Positions 1-11,452 are shown, counted from the stretch's first letter. The stretch: 33,536 nt of DNA from Schoenoplectus triqueter (GCA_964058805.1 CAXKVV010000509.1:1-33536); one strand, 5' to 3'. Notes: generated by a model from the sequence alone, not told the origin. Made by a program: numbers and translations.

Positions 1-173
1 AAACAGATAGAAATGACGACCCATATACACCTGAGAATGTCTTTGACTGTTTGGTTTTAGTACTTCAATGTGGGCTCATGTGTTCCAAAGAGTTGCCAAA
101 AGAACGCATTTCTATCAAAGATGTTCTCAAGGAGTTGAACTCGGCACAAAAGAAGTTGCTGACCAGGCCTTAG
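1..173 (+). CDS. LRR receptor-like kinase, C-terminal end (partial)
   Basis: The window opens inside the last coding exon of a plasma-membrane receptor kinase. Reading from base 3 gives 56 residues and then TAG at 171-173. The segment carries the end of the kinase C-lobe: Val-Leu-Gln-Cys-Gly-Leu-Met-Cys-Ser, then Glu-Leu-Pro-Lys-Glu-Arg and Ile-Lys-Asp-Val-Leu-Lys-Glu-Leu. In plant LRR kinases of the FLS2/EFR/Xa21 type this is the final helix pair, where the Arg of the P-x-x-R motif forms the conserved salt bridge. The short tail after it is also typical. Ligand, extracellular repeats and active site lie upstream, so the specific receptor cannot be named. The longer open frame from 68 is out of register and is a shadow of this one. 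Family assignment is inference from the C-terminal motif only, but the match is good. Confidence 0.8.
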   Translation, partial: TDRNDDPYTPENVFDCLVLVLQCGLMCSKELPKERISIKDVLKELNSAQKKLLTRP

Positions 174-339
174 AGACAGAAAGAAAAGATTTTAGAAGAT
201 TAAGTGCTCAGTATATATGTAGTATACGGATTGCATTTGCGGATTTATGGTATTGTTGTATATTTGTTGCAATGGGCTTAAAATTTTTAGTTGAAATAAC
301 AATGGACTCATGTAACTAGGAAGTTAGAATATTGTAATG

Positions 340-345
340 AATAAA
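340..345 (+). terminator. Poly(A) signal of the receptor kinase gene
   Basis: A canonical AATAAA lies 167 bases after the receptor kinase stop, in a T-rich 3' UTR. This is a normal plant spacing. Cleavage would be expected about 15-30 bases further on. Confidence 0.5.
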
Positions 346-365
346 CCTTGTGATTAATGATTTGG

Positions 366-1135
366 ATTAATGCTGCAGCTTATGTGTTGGGATTTCTCTC
401 CTTCTACTGAAGGAACACCTGAACGTGCATAGTGAATACCTATAATTAAACCCCCCTTCTGTGACAGTGAGGCATCAAACAATGGCTCCCAGAATAAGTG
501 CGCTAAACCCGGCAACCCCACAAGTAAATCATTACTACATCCATACAACAGGGCACTGAAAAAAAAATGCCCAGGAAAATTGAAATGACATGATCAAGCT
601 TTTAAAAAAAATGCTTAACGATTATTAATGACTACTATTTAATGGTTTTACATTAAAATGAAATTACATGATCGTTTCTCATGCATTTTGGACAACCTAT
701 TTATAGGGTCTAGAAATTACGGGTTATTTACCCCTTTTTTTTTCATTTCCCAATTATTCAAGGCACCTTTATTTTATGAGGTGGAGGAGGATTTGTTAAA
801 GGTAGTCAACACAACTCATTGGATTAACTCCAAGAAATATATCCAAGAAACCAAGCCAACTTCTTCTATTCTTTGTCGGAAAATAAAGAATCCTCTCAGC
901 CTGTTTGGATGGCCTGCTCTTCTGGGCCTCCATCTGTTCCTGCTCTCTGTTCATTGATGACCAATTTTATTTCTTCGCTCCAATAATTCTCTACTGCTAT
1001 GGACTCATTTCTCTCTGCGCAATCAACGCTGCTACTTCGCTCCAAGTATCAGCATTGGATACCTTGACAGCTCCTCCGACGCATACGGCGCATTTTCCTA
1101 TCCCACAAACCTCTTGTAAGAATATTGAACATTAA
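366..1135. other. Spacer without a recognised gene; two protein-like patches
   Basis: No gene can be named here. Two patches have higher GC than their surroundings. At 354-548 the minus strand reads 64 residues without a stop. At about 990-1128 both strands show protein-like readings: plus strand ending ...Tyr-Pro-Thr-Asn-Leu-Leu just before a GTAAGA donor-like site, minus strand with Cys-Ala-Val-Cys-Val-Gly-Gly. Neither was recognised. They may be exon relics or chance. The right edge coincides with the broken end of the copia fragment. Confidence 0.3.
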
Positions 1136-1216
1136 ATTTTCATAGCTCAAATTTCATAATTTTCACCATTTAATTTTTCATTCTTATTAAGTTTTACCAT
1201 AATATTCTTAAATTTT
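1136..1216 (-). pseudogene. gag stub of copia copy 2
   Basis: The minus strand matches the first codons of the gag at 28422, including Leu-Asn-Lys-x-Glu-Lys-Leu-Asn-Gly-Glu-Asn-Tyr-Glu-Ile and Ala-Met-Lys-Ile. The start codon region is altered, and the Trp codon after Glu-Ile has become TGA (plus 1147-1149). The match ends directly after Ala-Met-Lys-Ile. It is a dead fragment useful only for dating and orientation. Confidence 0.7.
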
Positions 1217-1627
1217 TTACTAAGAAAATTAAAATTAAACTGAGTTAGAACATTATACAATTTTGATGACTTTAATATAAAATTATTTAATATCTAGCAT
1301 AACACATTCAATTTTATAAAAAATTCGAAATAAAATTATAATAATAATATTTATAGATTAAAATTGAAAGATCACTAAGTTTCATGATCTATCTTTTAAT
1401 TCTATAAATTTTATTATCATTAATTATTTCATTGTTCAAAATTCCCACAAAAATATAATATATAACAGTTATACATACAACTAATAAAAAAATTAAACTT
1501 AATTTTTTTCTGAACTTTACACAAATAATGAATTGTACAAAAAAATTTGGAATAAAATAATTATACAGAAAATTTCGGTTGAAACAGTAGATATAATATA
1601 TAGATTCAATACTTTGACAACAAATTG

Positions 1628-1710
1628 AGTGTGGTATAGTGGTAAGACAATTCTTACTCTCCTAAAAGCCCCAATGGAAACAATTTGCAATTACTTTTGT
1701 GCGGTTCACG
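1628..1710 (+). repeat. tRNA-like block antisense in the copia leader (copy 2)
   Basis: A perfect box-A match, TGGTATAGTGG (1632-1642), is followed by GTAAGACA and a damaged box-B region (GCCCC at 1667-1671). It lies antisense to the element, about 640 bases from the PBS, the same relative place as the better preserved block at 27981-28050. The order of flanking words is also the same in both copies. It is a tRNA- or SINE-derived relic, not a functional tRNA gene. Confidence 0.5.
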
Positions 1711-2279
1711 GAGTTTGATGGACCAAATTCATTTAGAAAAATAAATTTAACCAATAGAAAAGTTACATCCACTCTCATTTCCACTCAAGCGCTCCAGTAC
1801 AAAAATTAAGAGATACAAGATTTGATATAAATTGGAAGTATAAAAAACTATCCTACCCAATAAAAAATCCTTCAGTCCAAAAATAAGAAATTTCAAGTTC
1901 CAAAATTTGGAAAAAAAAAATAGTTTTTCAATGGTTGTGATTTATCTAAATTACAAAATTATCCAACTTAGTTCTACAAGATCCAGAACAAAAAGGTTTA
2001 TTGATTTATTTTCACTATTTTGCTATACATCTCCAATAAATGCACTTATAAAATCTTCACATTAGTGAACTAATTAAATATATTTTAAAATATAAAAATT
2101 ATACTTAATTTTTTTAATTTACAAAAAAAATTGTAAATCAAAACTGAATTCTTTTTATACATTAAATTCTCAAAAAAAATTGTATAAAAATTTATAAATT
2201 ATTCTTCTATAAAAACTAATTTTACAGAAATATAAATTTCACTTGAATCGTGAAAAAAAACAGAATACATGCTATAGAT

Positions 2280-2291
2280 GCTTTGATACCA
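2280..2291 (-). other. Primer-binding site, copia copy 2
   Basis: The minus strand reads TGGTATCAAAGC one base after the LTR end. It is the complement of the initiator tRNA-Met 3' end with one change from the intact TGGTATCAGAGC. This fixes both element type and orientation. Confidence 0.8.
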
Positions 2292-2292
2292 A

Positions 2293-2688
2293 TGTTAATT
2301 AATCAATGGATAAAACTTACAAGTTATTCCGTTAATCTTTGCGCGAAAGCGAGTGCAGTAGTATCACTGGTTCTGTAAGAAATTACGAGTCAAAATCAGA
2401 AACCTTATATTTTTCATGATCTAAATCTTTTAACACTTAATAGAGTGTCATTTCTCTCTCTCTCTGGTAATAGGGGCAAAGTATTTTTCTTTTCTGATAA
2501 GTATTTCAGAGAGAGAGTAGGGTGGTGAATATTTATAAGCCAATTTGCACATGTTCAATACACTCATATAGTGCACTCCTCCAATGTAACTATTCAATAC
2601 ACTCCTCTAGTACATCTCTCTATTTTATAATGGGTTAAATTTGGATTCATATTTTCCATAACAGGTGTACTATTTATTAAATTCAACA
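2293..2688 (-). repeat. 5' LTR of copia copy 2 (396 bp)
   Basis: On the plus strand it starts with TG at 2293 and ends with CA at 2687-2688, so it has proper TG...CA ends. Its minus-strand sequence aligns from end to end with the 401-bp LTR at 26857-27257. The start resembles TGTTGAATTTAATAAATAG, the TATA box is at 2537-2529, and the end reads ...AACTTGTAAGTTTTATCC.... The U3 region carries diverged versions of the TGTATTGAA repeats seen in copy 1. Confidence 0.82.
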
Positions 2689-4343
2689 TATTGTTTAATT
2701 ATAATAATTATTTTATTTTATTTTTTGAAAAACTGAGTTGTAATTATCCTTTAGTTTTGTTTTCAAATGTGATGCCACTTCGAGTTCTCATGTCCTTGTA
2801 ATTTTAAACTTAATTTGAGTAAGTTTCATTTTTACGAAATCATAAATGATTAAAAGAGACAAATTTTCTCGAGTAAAGTTTAAAAGAATTAACTATATAA
2901 ACTTCCCTTTTAACTGACTGGGGAAAAAAAGCAATACAAATTCAAGAAAAACTAAACACAATTCTCTAAAGTAGTTAAATAAAATCATATACTTTGTAGA
3001 ATTTTAGTACTTAAAATGTACCTTCTATTTGCATAAATGACTCAAATAAAATCAATTAGCGGAACAATCTCTTTTATGGACATAATTAGTGTCTTAACAG
3101 TTTGTATAAAAATAAATGTTTTCAGAACTACTATTGTAAAAAGAAAACAAACAATAAATAGAAAGTAATAACATCCTCGGTTAATTGCTTCAAAAAAGAA
3201 TAGATTCTTCCTTGCTTGAAACAAAGAACTTCAGAAACTTAATGTTGAAAAATTACGAAAACAAAGTTTTCACTACAAAATTAAAATTTAGAAAAAAAAA
3301 AGATGAGCATACTTTGAAAGTTTGACAAGAAAATCAAGGTTAGTTTTTCAAGCAATGAACAAACTTTGAAATTTTTTAATATAATGATTTGAATTTTCAA
3401 TTTTTCATACTTTGAGAGTTTCCCAAATTGGAATATTGGCATTGAATTTCAGTTTCCATTTGTCGAAACTTTCGTTTCAGATAATAAAAAAAATCTAATA
3501 TTATTAAGAACGAACACATGCATATAAACTTATGTTTCAATCTTTCGATCTTATAAATAAGTTGTCACATCAAATATATTAATTGAATAATGAACGAATG
3601 AAAATAATTCATTTTGAAATCTTTCAATCTTATGAGAAACATGTGACGTGTCACATCAACGTCGACGAGTTTAATTCATTATTTTTAAGCCTATGGGCTT
3701 ATAATAATCATAATAACTTGACTTATCGTTTTCTTTCCTCAGCAAATTGTTTGTGGCTCTTCGATCGGCCACCAATTGTTATTCGTTTTAAAAATTTTGA
3801 AATAATGCTTCGGATTGTCCAAAATTTTCAAAAAAAGAATTGTTTTCTCCTTTTTGATGTCTGAAAAAAAAACAAATAAAAATAGTAAAGGAATCTACAA
3901 AATAAAAAAACTATTTCGAAGAACGTTTAAATATGAATTTTCATAGAATCCATATGTATATAAATTATAATTAACTAAAATATTTTTTCTGAAAGAGCTT
4001 ATAATTGGTAATGTATTCCAAGCTTGTTTTTACATTCGGTTCAATGATCCGATGTTACTTATTTGTACTGCTTAAATTCTTTATAAGTGCCTGATTTGTA
4101 CTGCTTAAATTACATCTTCCTTAGCTGCGCTTTGACAACCTAATTTAGTAGTCACGAAACTCATCCCTAGCCTGAGTGGCAAGTGCTATTGGGCATTTAA
4201 TTAATTAATAATTAAGCCTTTTAGGTATGTATCACAATTCAGATTACCACACAGCATCTGCCACAACATATCCTATGTTAATATCGCTTCCCGTGTATAG
4301 AAAGAAGGTTATCCCTCTCTAATCGCTACATAGCCCAACTCCA
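2689..4343. other. Intergenic, AT-rich; promoter side of the NPP gene
   Basis: No gene is supported. Reading frames here are short, A/T-driven and lack family motifs. The last few hundred bases before 4344 must contain the pyrophosphatase promoter. I do not see a TATA box good enough to call. A 17-base word TTTGTACTGCTTAAATT occurs twice near 4062 and 4093. Confidence 0.4.
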
Positions 4344-6034
4344 ATGGACTTGCAAAATTCAAACCCCATTGCCAAATACTTCATTTTTCTTACTTTCTTT
4401 CTCGCTTCTCTTACTCCCATTTTAAGTGCCAAGAACCCATCACTGATTCAACAAAAGAAGCACAAAGATGTGGTTATTCTCATCTCTTCTGACGGTTTCC
4501 GGTTCGGGTACCAACATAAGACCGACACACCGAATATCCACCGGCTCATCCAAGAAGGCACTGAGGCTGAGACGGGTCTCATACCGTCTTTCCCAACCAT
4601 TACCTTCCCAAACCATTACACCATCGCAACGGGTCTGTACCCGCCTTACCATGGCATCATAAACAACTATTTTCCTGATCCGATTACTGGTAAGTACACT
4701 TTATCTCTACCATGATTTCAGCTGCAAGTTGGTAACTTCTTGAAGTTGCCAGACTTCAAAAATAATTTAATGCAAGGTCTGACTTCTGAACAATTGGTCC
4801 AGCTGTAAGCCAGTAAAGATAAAGTAAAATATGTAGCCAATTCTTGTCAATTTACAGATTAATTAGGCAACACTTTGGAAAACTAATGCCAAAGTTACAG
4901 AGTCAAACAAACAACACATGCAATATGCCAGTAAACACACCACATATGACACACCTTTAATTTGGTGGAAGATTAATGTTGTGTAAGTTCTAACGATTTG
5001 TATTATTGTATCAATATTATGTTTGATTGTTAACTGACATGGCATTTAATCTACTGTGATTCCCATTGGCCATCATAGGTGAATACTTCACAACAAGAGT
5101 CCATGATCCAAAATGGTGGTTGGGAGAGCCTATCTGGCAAACCGTTGTCGATCAGGGCTACAATGCAGCAGTGATTATGTGGCCTGGCTCAGAGGTGGTA
5201 AAGGGCTCCTGGACTTGTCCAATACAATTCTGCCCGAAGTACAACGAATCGGTAACATTTGAGGAACGAGTCGATGCTATTTTAGGCTACCTTGATCTTC
5301 CGGAGGAGCAACGACCATCATTCATTGGAGTTTATTTCTCAGACCCTGACTCACAGGGTCACCAAGTGGGACCTGATCATCCGTCCATAACTGATGCCGT
5401 GGCTAGGATCGATTCAGTGATTGGTCAGTTGATTGATGGGTTGGAGAAGAGAGATATTTTTGATAATGTGAATGTGATAATGCTCGGAGATCACGGCATG
5501 GTCGGAACTTGCGATCAAAGACTGATATTTCTGGATGATTTGACACCATGGGTCACAATTGATCCTGAATGGGTGACATCAATTTCCCCACTGCTCGCCA
5601 TAGCCACGCCAGAAAACATATCATCAGCGGATGTTGTGTCAAAGATGAACGAAGCGTTAAGCTCCGGTAAGGTACAAAATGGAAACTATCTGAAAATGTA
5701 CTTGAAAGAGGATTTGCCCGAGAGGCTACACTATTCAGACAGTTATCGTATCCCGCCAATTATCGGGTTGTTAGGGGAGGGGTACAAGGTGGAGCTGAAG
5801 AGGTCAGAGAGCACAGCACAGTGTGCCGGGGCTCACGGTTATGACAACGCATTTTTCTCCATGAGAACTATTTTCATGGCCAGGGGGCCAAGATTTGGTC
5901 GAGGAAGAAAGGTGCCATCTTTCCAAAATATCGAGATTTACAATGTGATTGCGTCAATTCTCGGCTTAAACGGGGCACCAAACAATGGATCGGCTTCGTT
6001 TGCAAATTCCATCCTTTCTAGCAAGGAAGCCTGA
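4344..6034 (+). CDS. Secreted nucleotide pyrophosphatase/phosphodiesterase (NPP family)
   Basis: Two exons, 4344-4689 and 5079-6034, are joined by a 389-base GTAAGT...CATAG intron that splits a Gly codon. The product is 433 residues, close to plant family members. It belongs to the alkaline phosphatase superfamily and hydrolyses nucleotide phosphodiester or pyrophosphate bonds with two zinc ions. Visible parts: a hydrophobic signal peptide (about 11-29), metal ligand Asp50 in Ser-Asp-Gly-Phe-Arg, nucleophile Thr87 in Thr-Phe-Pro-Asn-His, Asp206 and His210 in Pro-Asp-Ser-Gln-Gly-His, Asp253-His254 in Gly-Asp-His-Gly-Met, and His368 in Ala-His-Gly-Tyr-Asp-Asn. All expected ligands are present and the frame is intact, so the gene looks functional. 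There is no C-terminal membrane segment, which suggests an apoplastic or vacuolar soluble enzyme. Substrate preference cannot be read from sequence. Confidence 0.93.
4690..5078 (+). other. Intron of the NPP gene
   Basis: Donor G|GTAAGT at 4690 and acceptor CATCATAG ending at 5078. Splicing gives Pro-Ile-Thr-Gly followed by Glu-Tyr-Phe, restoring the family sequence. Without splicing the frame stops 25 bases into the intron. Confidence 0.9.
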
Positions 6035-8354
6035 ATTGATTCTCCTATAGTTAGTAGTTAATTATGGAGTAGTAATATTATGGCTGCAATTTTATTTCCT
6101 TCGATTTTTAAATAAGTGAGGTTGAATTGATCTTCTCGTTAATTATGTGGACCTAAAGCACAAATTAAAAGATTTATTTTTCAGTGGTATTCTTTCGACG
6201 TGGCAGATCTGAACGGAAAAACTCATCCGATTCAAAGATAACTCATTGTCCCCACCCTTAATAAATTTTATGGAATATGGATTGCGTAGAAAGTACAAAC
6301 TGTCTATGGAATTCGGCAAATGTCGAAAGCTACACATCTTCGCGAGTCCTTATCCATATTTATTGCAAAAATATTTTAAAATATATTCAAGGACCAGTAA
6401 AAGGGAGCAATTTAGATTAATCACGTTGCTCAATTTTCCTATATTGTGATGTGGAATCGGAAACCCACAATCTCCTTTCGTTTTTGTAACAACAACATCT
6501 GTGAATTATGATCACTTCCAACGTTTTTATGAATGCATATATGACATGAATAAAATTCCAAATTATTTCCCTATTTTATAAAATAAAAAATCATTCATAA
6601 ATTATTAGCTCAAGATTTTTCTTTTTTTTTTTGTATTACTTTGGAATTTTATAATACTTTCTATGAAGAAGATCGCAAGTTCCGAACTAAGATGAAATAT
6701 TTAATAGTTAGCCGTAGCCTAAACGACCGTCTTTACTTAAAAATATAAATAAAAGCATGCATATGCAAACAATTATTTTTGAATAAAACGTGAATCAAAG
6801 ATTTTGCAATTTGCAAATCTCGACTTAATGACTATATGATCCTTCCTTGTACGTGTACAAATATTGGATGCACGTGTTTTGCAGCATATGTTAAGTAACT
6901 ATCAGTAGAAAAAATGATGTTGGAATTACATTTATAATCAATGCGAGTAGACTAGAACATTAAGCATTGCATTAATTAAAATATTGATATTTGTAAGGAG
7001 TGTTTTCTGTGAAGTAGGTAGAACTTAGAAGGCAAATTGGCAAGGACTGCAGCATGTGAGTAGCTCGTAATAGTTTAATCAAACCAGGAGGAGGCATGAT
7101 CATCTGGTAATGAATGATGCATGCTCTCTTTTTTCCAAATAATAAGTATCAACCTAACCATTCCAAACTAGCATCTGTTTCAACCTCCGTGCCTATGCGT
7201 GCTCTTTTAAAACCAAAACATTACTTTGGTCTTTGCATGGAGCATTTGTAGCCACATATTTCTCTATGCATCTACGATTTTCCGGAATTTAAAAGTTTTT
7301 CCATTGTATATAATTAGAGGTGGTAGGTCGGATCAGTTTGATCATTTAAAAAAATTTAAGTAGATCAGATTAATTTATGTGTTAATTTTTTTTTCAAATT
7401 TTTGATAAAATTTTGATTTTCATTGTAAAATTCATTAGGACATATTTGCTTGGACGAACGGGACGAGATTTGAACTAAATTTTACACGTACGTGAAAAAT
7501 GAATTCATTCGGACTCGATTATTTTTCTCACAGCTCCAAACACGCCCTAATGAAAAGAAACTTGGGTGAAGGAACGAAATGAACGATCTTCTTTCTAAAA
7601 AGGAAAGGAAGGTGTAAATTGGATAAAAGAAAGTAAGCAGGAATATAAGGATAAAAGTAAGTAAGCAGGAATATAAGGATAAAACACCAATTGGAAATGA
7701 TGGGGACTAGAAAGAAAAAAGTGGAGATCCTTAGCTAGGTCAACTAATCTCTATTTTTTCATTGAAATCTTTGAAGGAAGTGGCTCTTGAGCCCTGACTG
7801 TTGTCTCATTTGATGAGGCCAGAGCCCTGATTTGCACAATTCATGGGCTGGCCTACTTTAGAAATTGTAATGTCTGGGCTACGATATAGTCATGCTTTTG
7901 TACAAGGCGTTTCATTTGTAGTACCTTTTTTCCTTTCACAAATTCACAATATATCAATCTCAATTCCTACTTATAATTCCTTCCTAAAACATCTAAAAAG
8001 AAAAATAAGAGAGATTTAATCCATCTACTCTAACAGAACTTCATAAAATTCAACATTTTGTTCTTATTTAGCCCATCAGATTCGTTGCACTTCTCAGGAA
8101 AGGAGGCAAACTTTCAAACAATAGTGGTCAAATATATATAAATTTAAAATATTAAATTTAAAATTCAAAAAATTAATAATATATATTAATCATAGTTTAA
8201 ATTAAAATAGTAATATATCCATCATAGTGAAATATTATCCATAGATATATCATAATTTCAATATTTCATTATATAATGAAATACAAAGGTATCAATAATA
8301 CAAAAGTTCCTCAAATCCCCCAAAAGATCAAGTTTATACTGATAAACGATAAAA
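6035..8354. other. Intergenic, no gene seen
   Basis: 3' UTR of the NPP gene, then AT-rich DNA without a supported gene. A 28-base unit containing GTAAGCAGGAATATAAGGAT is present twice in tandem from 7633 (second copy from 7661). The frames at 6143-6449 have no recognisable motif. Confidence 0.4.
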
Positions 8355-8556
8355 AAAAAGGGCCTAAGCTTGTTTTCTCTAAAGGTACTAAACTAGATTT
8401 AATTAATCCCTTTTTAATAACTTTTGTGATATTCTCAATAGTGGACTGGTTTTCCAAAAAGGGCCTAAGCTTGTTTTCTCTAAAGGTACTAAACTAGATT
8501 TAATTAATCCCTTTTTAATAACTTTTGTGATATTCTCAATAGTGGACTGGTTTTCC
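8355..8556. repeat. Exact 101-bp tandem duplication
   Basis: Bases 8355-8455 and 8456-8556 are identical by eye, running from AAAAAGGGCCTAAGC to GTGGACTGGTTTTCC. Identity means the duplication is recent. No motif inside suggests a function. Confidence 0.92.
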
Positions 8557-10319
8557 AATTCAACACCAAGATAGTAAAATTCAATAAAGAGAAAAGTAAA
8601 CGCTCAATTTAACAGAGTTCAAGTAGCAATTAAAAATCAAACAATTGTAGTATATTTTGTTTAATTGGGGTCTAAGTTGATTGGTTGACTCTGAATTTAT
8701 TACGAATATAGGAATAAAAAATGTTAAGTTATAATCAAAGAATTTCTTTGTTCTAGTATATACATTTATATTTATTTCTAATAAAGCATAATTGAAGTAA
8801 TTTACATATCTTTACATATTTCTTTTGTTCTAGTTGAAATTTTACTTGTATTTTTATTATTGAAGTAATTTGCAATAAATTTATGTGATGCCTAATTTCG
8901 AATGAATTAAATTTAGCTTTCAATAATTAAATATTTTGTTCATATAGTTTGATGATAATATCACTTAAATTCACAAATCATAATTAAAATCACTAAACTA
9001 CTTGTTAATAAATTGATTAGACTATTTGGATCTTATTTCATCAATATTAGTAGCTTAATTTTTGGAAAAAAAATTGTGAAACTGCTATGAATTTTCCAAT
9101 TTGCATACGTAGTGCAACAAATATATTTTTAATCAAAATAATATGGAAGTCAACAATGTATAATTTCTAAAAAAAATGAACGAGATCATTTTACAAGTAA
9201 AATCTAATATGGTCAATTGACCCCATTGTGTAAATGCAGATCCGCCTCTGACAGTTCTAATATGGTCAACGACACACATACGTACGGATGCATTTTTTGT
9301 TTTTCAACAGTTGATCGAAAGTTCGAAACGTTAACATCCCTATAAATGTATCCTTGACTTGACTTGTAGTAATTGTACATTTCAAAAGTTGAAATGTAAT
9401 GTACAACTCGTCGCCAAGAAAATCAAACTGAAAATGAATTTATTAAAGGGTTACAAGGAAATGTCGTCGGTTTTGATGTTAGTAGTATGTTGAAAAAATT
9501 ATTCCTCCGCTGTTCTTACATATACACTATTTTTCCCAAAGCTGAAATGTTTTTTTTTTCTTTTTTGTCATCTTGGCATATATGTTGTTCGCCTATTAAA
9601 CTTCAACTGGCCTCAATAAAAATAAACTTAAACTTCAACTGGCCTAAAGATAGAAAAACACATCTATAAATTTTTTTCATTTTTAAGATTTTTTTTGTAT
9701 TTATTTAGAGGTCCATTGTCAAGGTTGTCAAAATAAACCATTATCAACTGATCCCTTCTCATATATTAAATTATTAATTTTTTATTTAGTACTCGATTAG
9801 TTAATGGGTTTGAACCCGATAATTATCCCTCCTAATCAAAATCCTACATCCGTCACTGACTATGAATATCAGTTGTGAAATGTAATATCTCAGTTGCTCT
9901 ATGCTCATAATATCTCAGTTGCTCTATGCACATAGGTGCATGTAATCTGTACAATGATACATAATGTTATTTCCAGCAATGCATCTAACAAACTGAAAGT
10001 GATAACATAGCACTATTTGTATTTATTATATAAGTCATTAAATTATTTTCAAATTGAATCAAATTTGGTAAAGGTTACATTTTCATGGTATGAAGCTTAA
10101 TTTCATATTAGTCTTAAAATTTCATGATTTCGCAATACAGATATGCATTTTGAGCGCGTTTATATGAAATTCAGGACTTAAAATATACCTACAGACAAGG
10201 ACTTGGTCTGATTAATCACTTGATTTCCCAAATATCAATTTTCAATTTTGTTCGGAATTTCAGCATGTGATTAATGAATTTCCTAAAGCACACCGTCGAA
10301 CTTTTCATTTGACTTAGAC
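8557..10319. other. Intergenic, AT-rich, small repeats
   Basis: No gene supported. A 25-base unit TAATATCTCAGTTGCTCTATG... occurs twice in tandem from 9883 and 9908. AAACTTCAACTGGCCT occurs near 9598 and 9631. Around 9236-9252 and 9845-9862 the minus strand reads CAGAGGCGGATC and CAGTGACGGATG, resembling transposon termini, but partner ends were not found. Confidence 0.35.
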
Positions 10320-10731
10320 TAGGGGTGACAATTTTTGACCCAATCCGATCTGAACCTGATCCGACCTGACACGACCCGAAAATAAATGGGTCGGGTATGA
10401 GTTTGATTTTTTGGACCCGAATCGGATCGGGTTAGGTTCGGATCAACCCGACCCGACCTGATTAATTATATTTTTTGAAGTAATTTTATGATTTAGTACT
10501 AATTAAAACTTAAATATACACTAATTATATATTAATTAAGATTAATTATAAATTAATTAATATTTTATTACTAAATTTAAATAAAAAAATTAATAAATAT
10601 TTAATTATTTTACACGGATCGGGTCGGGTCGACCCGAGACCCGATTTTTTGACCTGAATTTAATCGTATCAAGTTTAGATCGGATAAAAAATAATAATAA
10701 AATAATGTGACCCGACCCATTGACACCCCTA
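10320..10731. mobile_element. Non-autonomous hAT-type MITE, 412 bp
   Basis: The left end TAGGGGTGACAAT and the right end ATTGACACCCCTA are inverted repeats with one mismatch in 13. They are flanked on both sides by ACTTAGAC (10312-10319 and 10732-10739), a perfect 8-bp target duplication. An 8-bp duplication with a TAGGGGTG end fits the hAT superfamily. Both subterminal regions are rich in GACCCGA/TCGGGTC words, likely transposase contact sites. The centre is AT-rich with no coding capacity, so movement would need a transposase from elsewhere. Confidence 0.9.
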
Positions 10732-10739
10732 ACTTAGAC

Positions 10740-11337
10740 CAAACTGGTCAATGCAACCGGCTCACGTGCACAATGACTAATTAAATAAAATTAATTGATT
10801 TAACAATTAACCCTTTAGTCCTTTCATTGTAAAACAATATAAGTTTTAACTAAGCATAACTTAAAATAATAAAATATTCTTAATGAAAATAAAACTAAAT
10901 TAAAGTGGTAGATAATTGTAAAAAAAAAATATCTGACAATATTTCTATCTCAAAACTGATAAAGATATGAACAGCAAAGAATTCTCTATAATAATCAAAC
11001 ATTACCGTCAACACATTCATAAATCGAGACAAAACTTAAAGGCATTTTATATTTATTCAATATCACATATAATTTTTGAATCAAATTGATGGGATATACC
11101 GTGCACCGTTAGATTTACTTTTCATTATTCCCCAATCCTCAAGCCGCATTTACCGCTCCAAAATTCAAGCAAGAAAACTCGCTTTATTTAATTTTGCGTG
11201 TACACTCTACTAAACTCGTACTGTGTTCGACAACTCTGGGGGGAGGACCCACATGAATCAAATAGTAATGTACAGCATGATGCTACACAATAAGATATAC
11301 TTATTCGTTACAGAAATTTGTGACCTTTCTTCCCCTA
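10740..11337. other. Upstream region of the CML gene
   Basis: Non-coding. It holds the promoter of the calmodulin-like gene. A CACGTG core (G-box-like) sits near 10764, next to the MITE, about 570 bases before the TATA box. Whether it acts on the gene is unknown. Confidence 0.3.
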
Positions 11338-11347
11338 TCTATAAATA
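11338..11347 (+). promoter_or_regulatory. TATA box of the CML gene
   Basis: TCTATAAATAAAG matches the plant TATA consensus well. Transcription would be expected about 30 bases downstream, near 11370. That leaves the in-frame ATG at 11360 at or before the transcript start and supports the ATG at 11453 as initiator. Confidence 0.7.
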
Positions 11348-11452
11348 AAGTGCAGGTCAATGAAACGCAACCAATCATCTTCCCTTATTCTACAGTCATC
11401 TCTTCTTCTATTTTCCGCTGAAAAGAAGCGAAATTCAAAAGAGAAAGCAACC

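Larger units (their letters stand above)
1140..2688 (-). mobile_element. Truncated Ty1/copia retrotransposon, minus strand (copy 2)
   Basis: Read on the minus strand, this is the 5' part of a copia element: LTR (2688-2293), a T, a primer-binding site (2291-2280), about 1.06 kb of leader, and the first 25-30 codons of gag, where homology stops near 1140. It is a diverged copy of the element at 26857 onward. The two share the LTR ends, the U3 TATA region, a leader segment around 2040-1880 (matching 27500-27690) and the antisense tRNA-like block. There is no gag-pol beyond the stub and no second LTR, so it cannot move on its own. The divergence and indels point to an old insertion. The left end lies near a short ACAAGAGGTT that also occurs in gag of copy 1. 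Confidence 0.85.

Noticed and set aside
68..319. 83-residue plus-strand frame at the window start
   Set aside because: Out of register with the receptor-kinase frame starting at base 3, which has clear kinase C-lobe motifs and stops at 173.
3583..3864. 93-residue plus-strand frame in the intergenic region
   Set aside because: A/T-driven composition, no recognised motif, no promoter or splice context; probably chance.
9230..9862. CAGAGGCGGATC and CAGTGACGGATG as transposon ends
   Set aside because: They resemble plant DNA-transposon termini, but I found no matching partner ends or target duplications.
11360..11452. Upstream in-frame ATG of the CML gene
   Set aside because: It lies only about 20 bases after the TATA box, so it is probably not transcribed; the ATG at 11453 has a better context and matches family N-termini.
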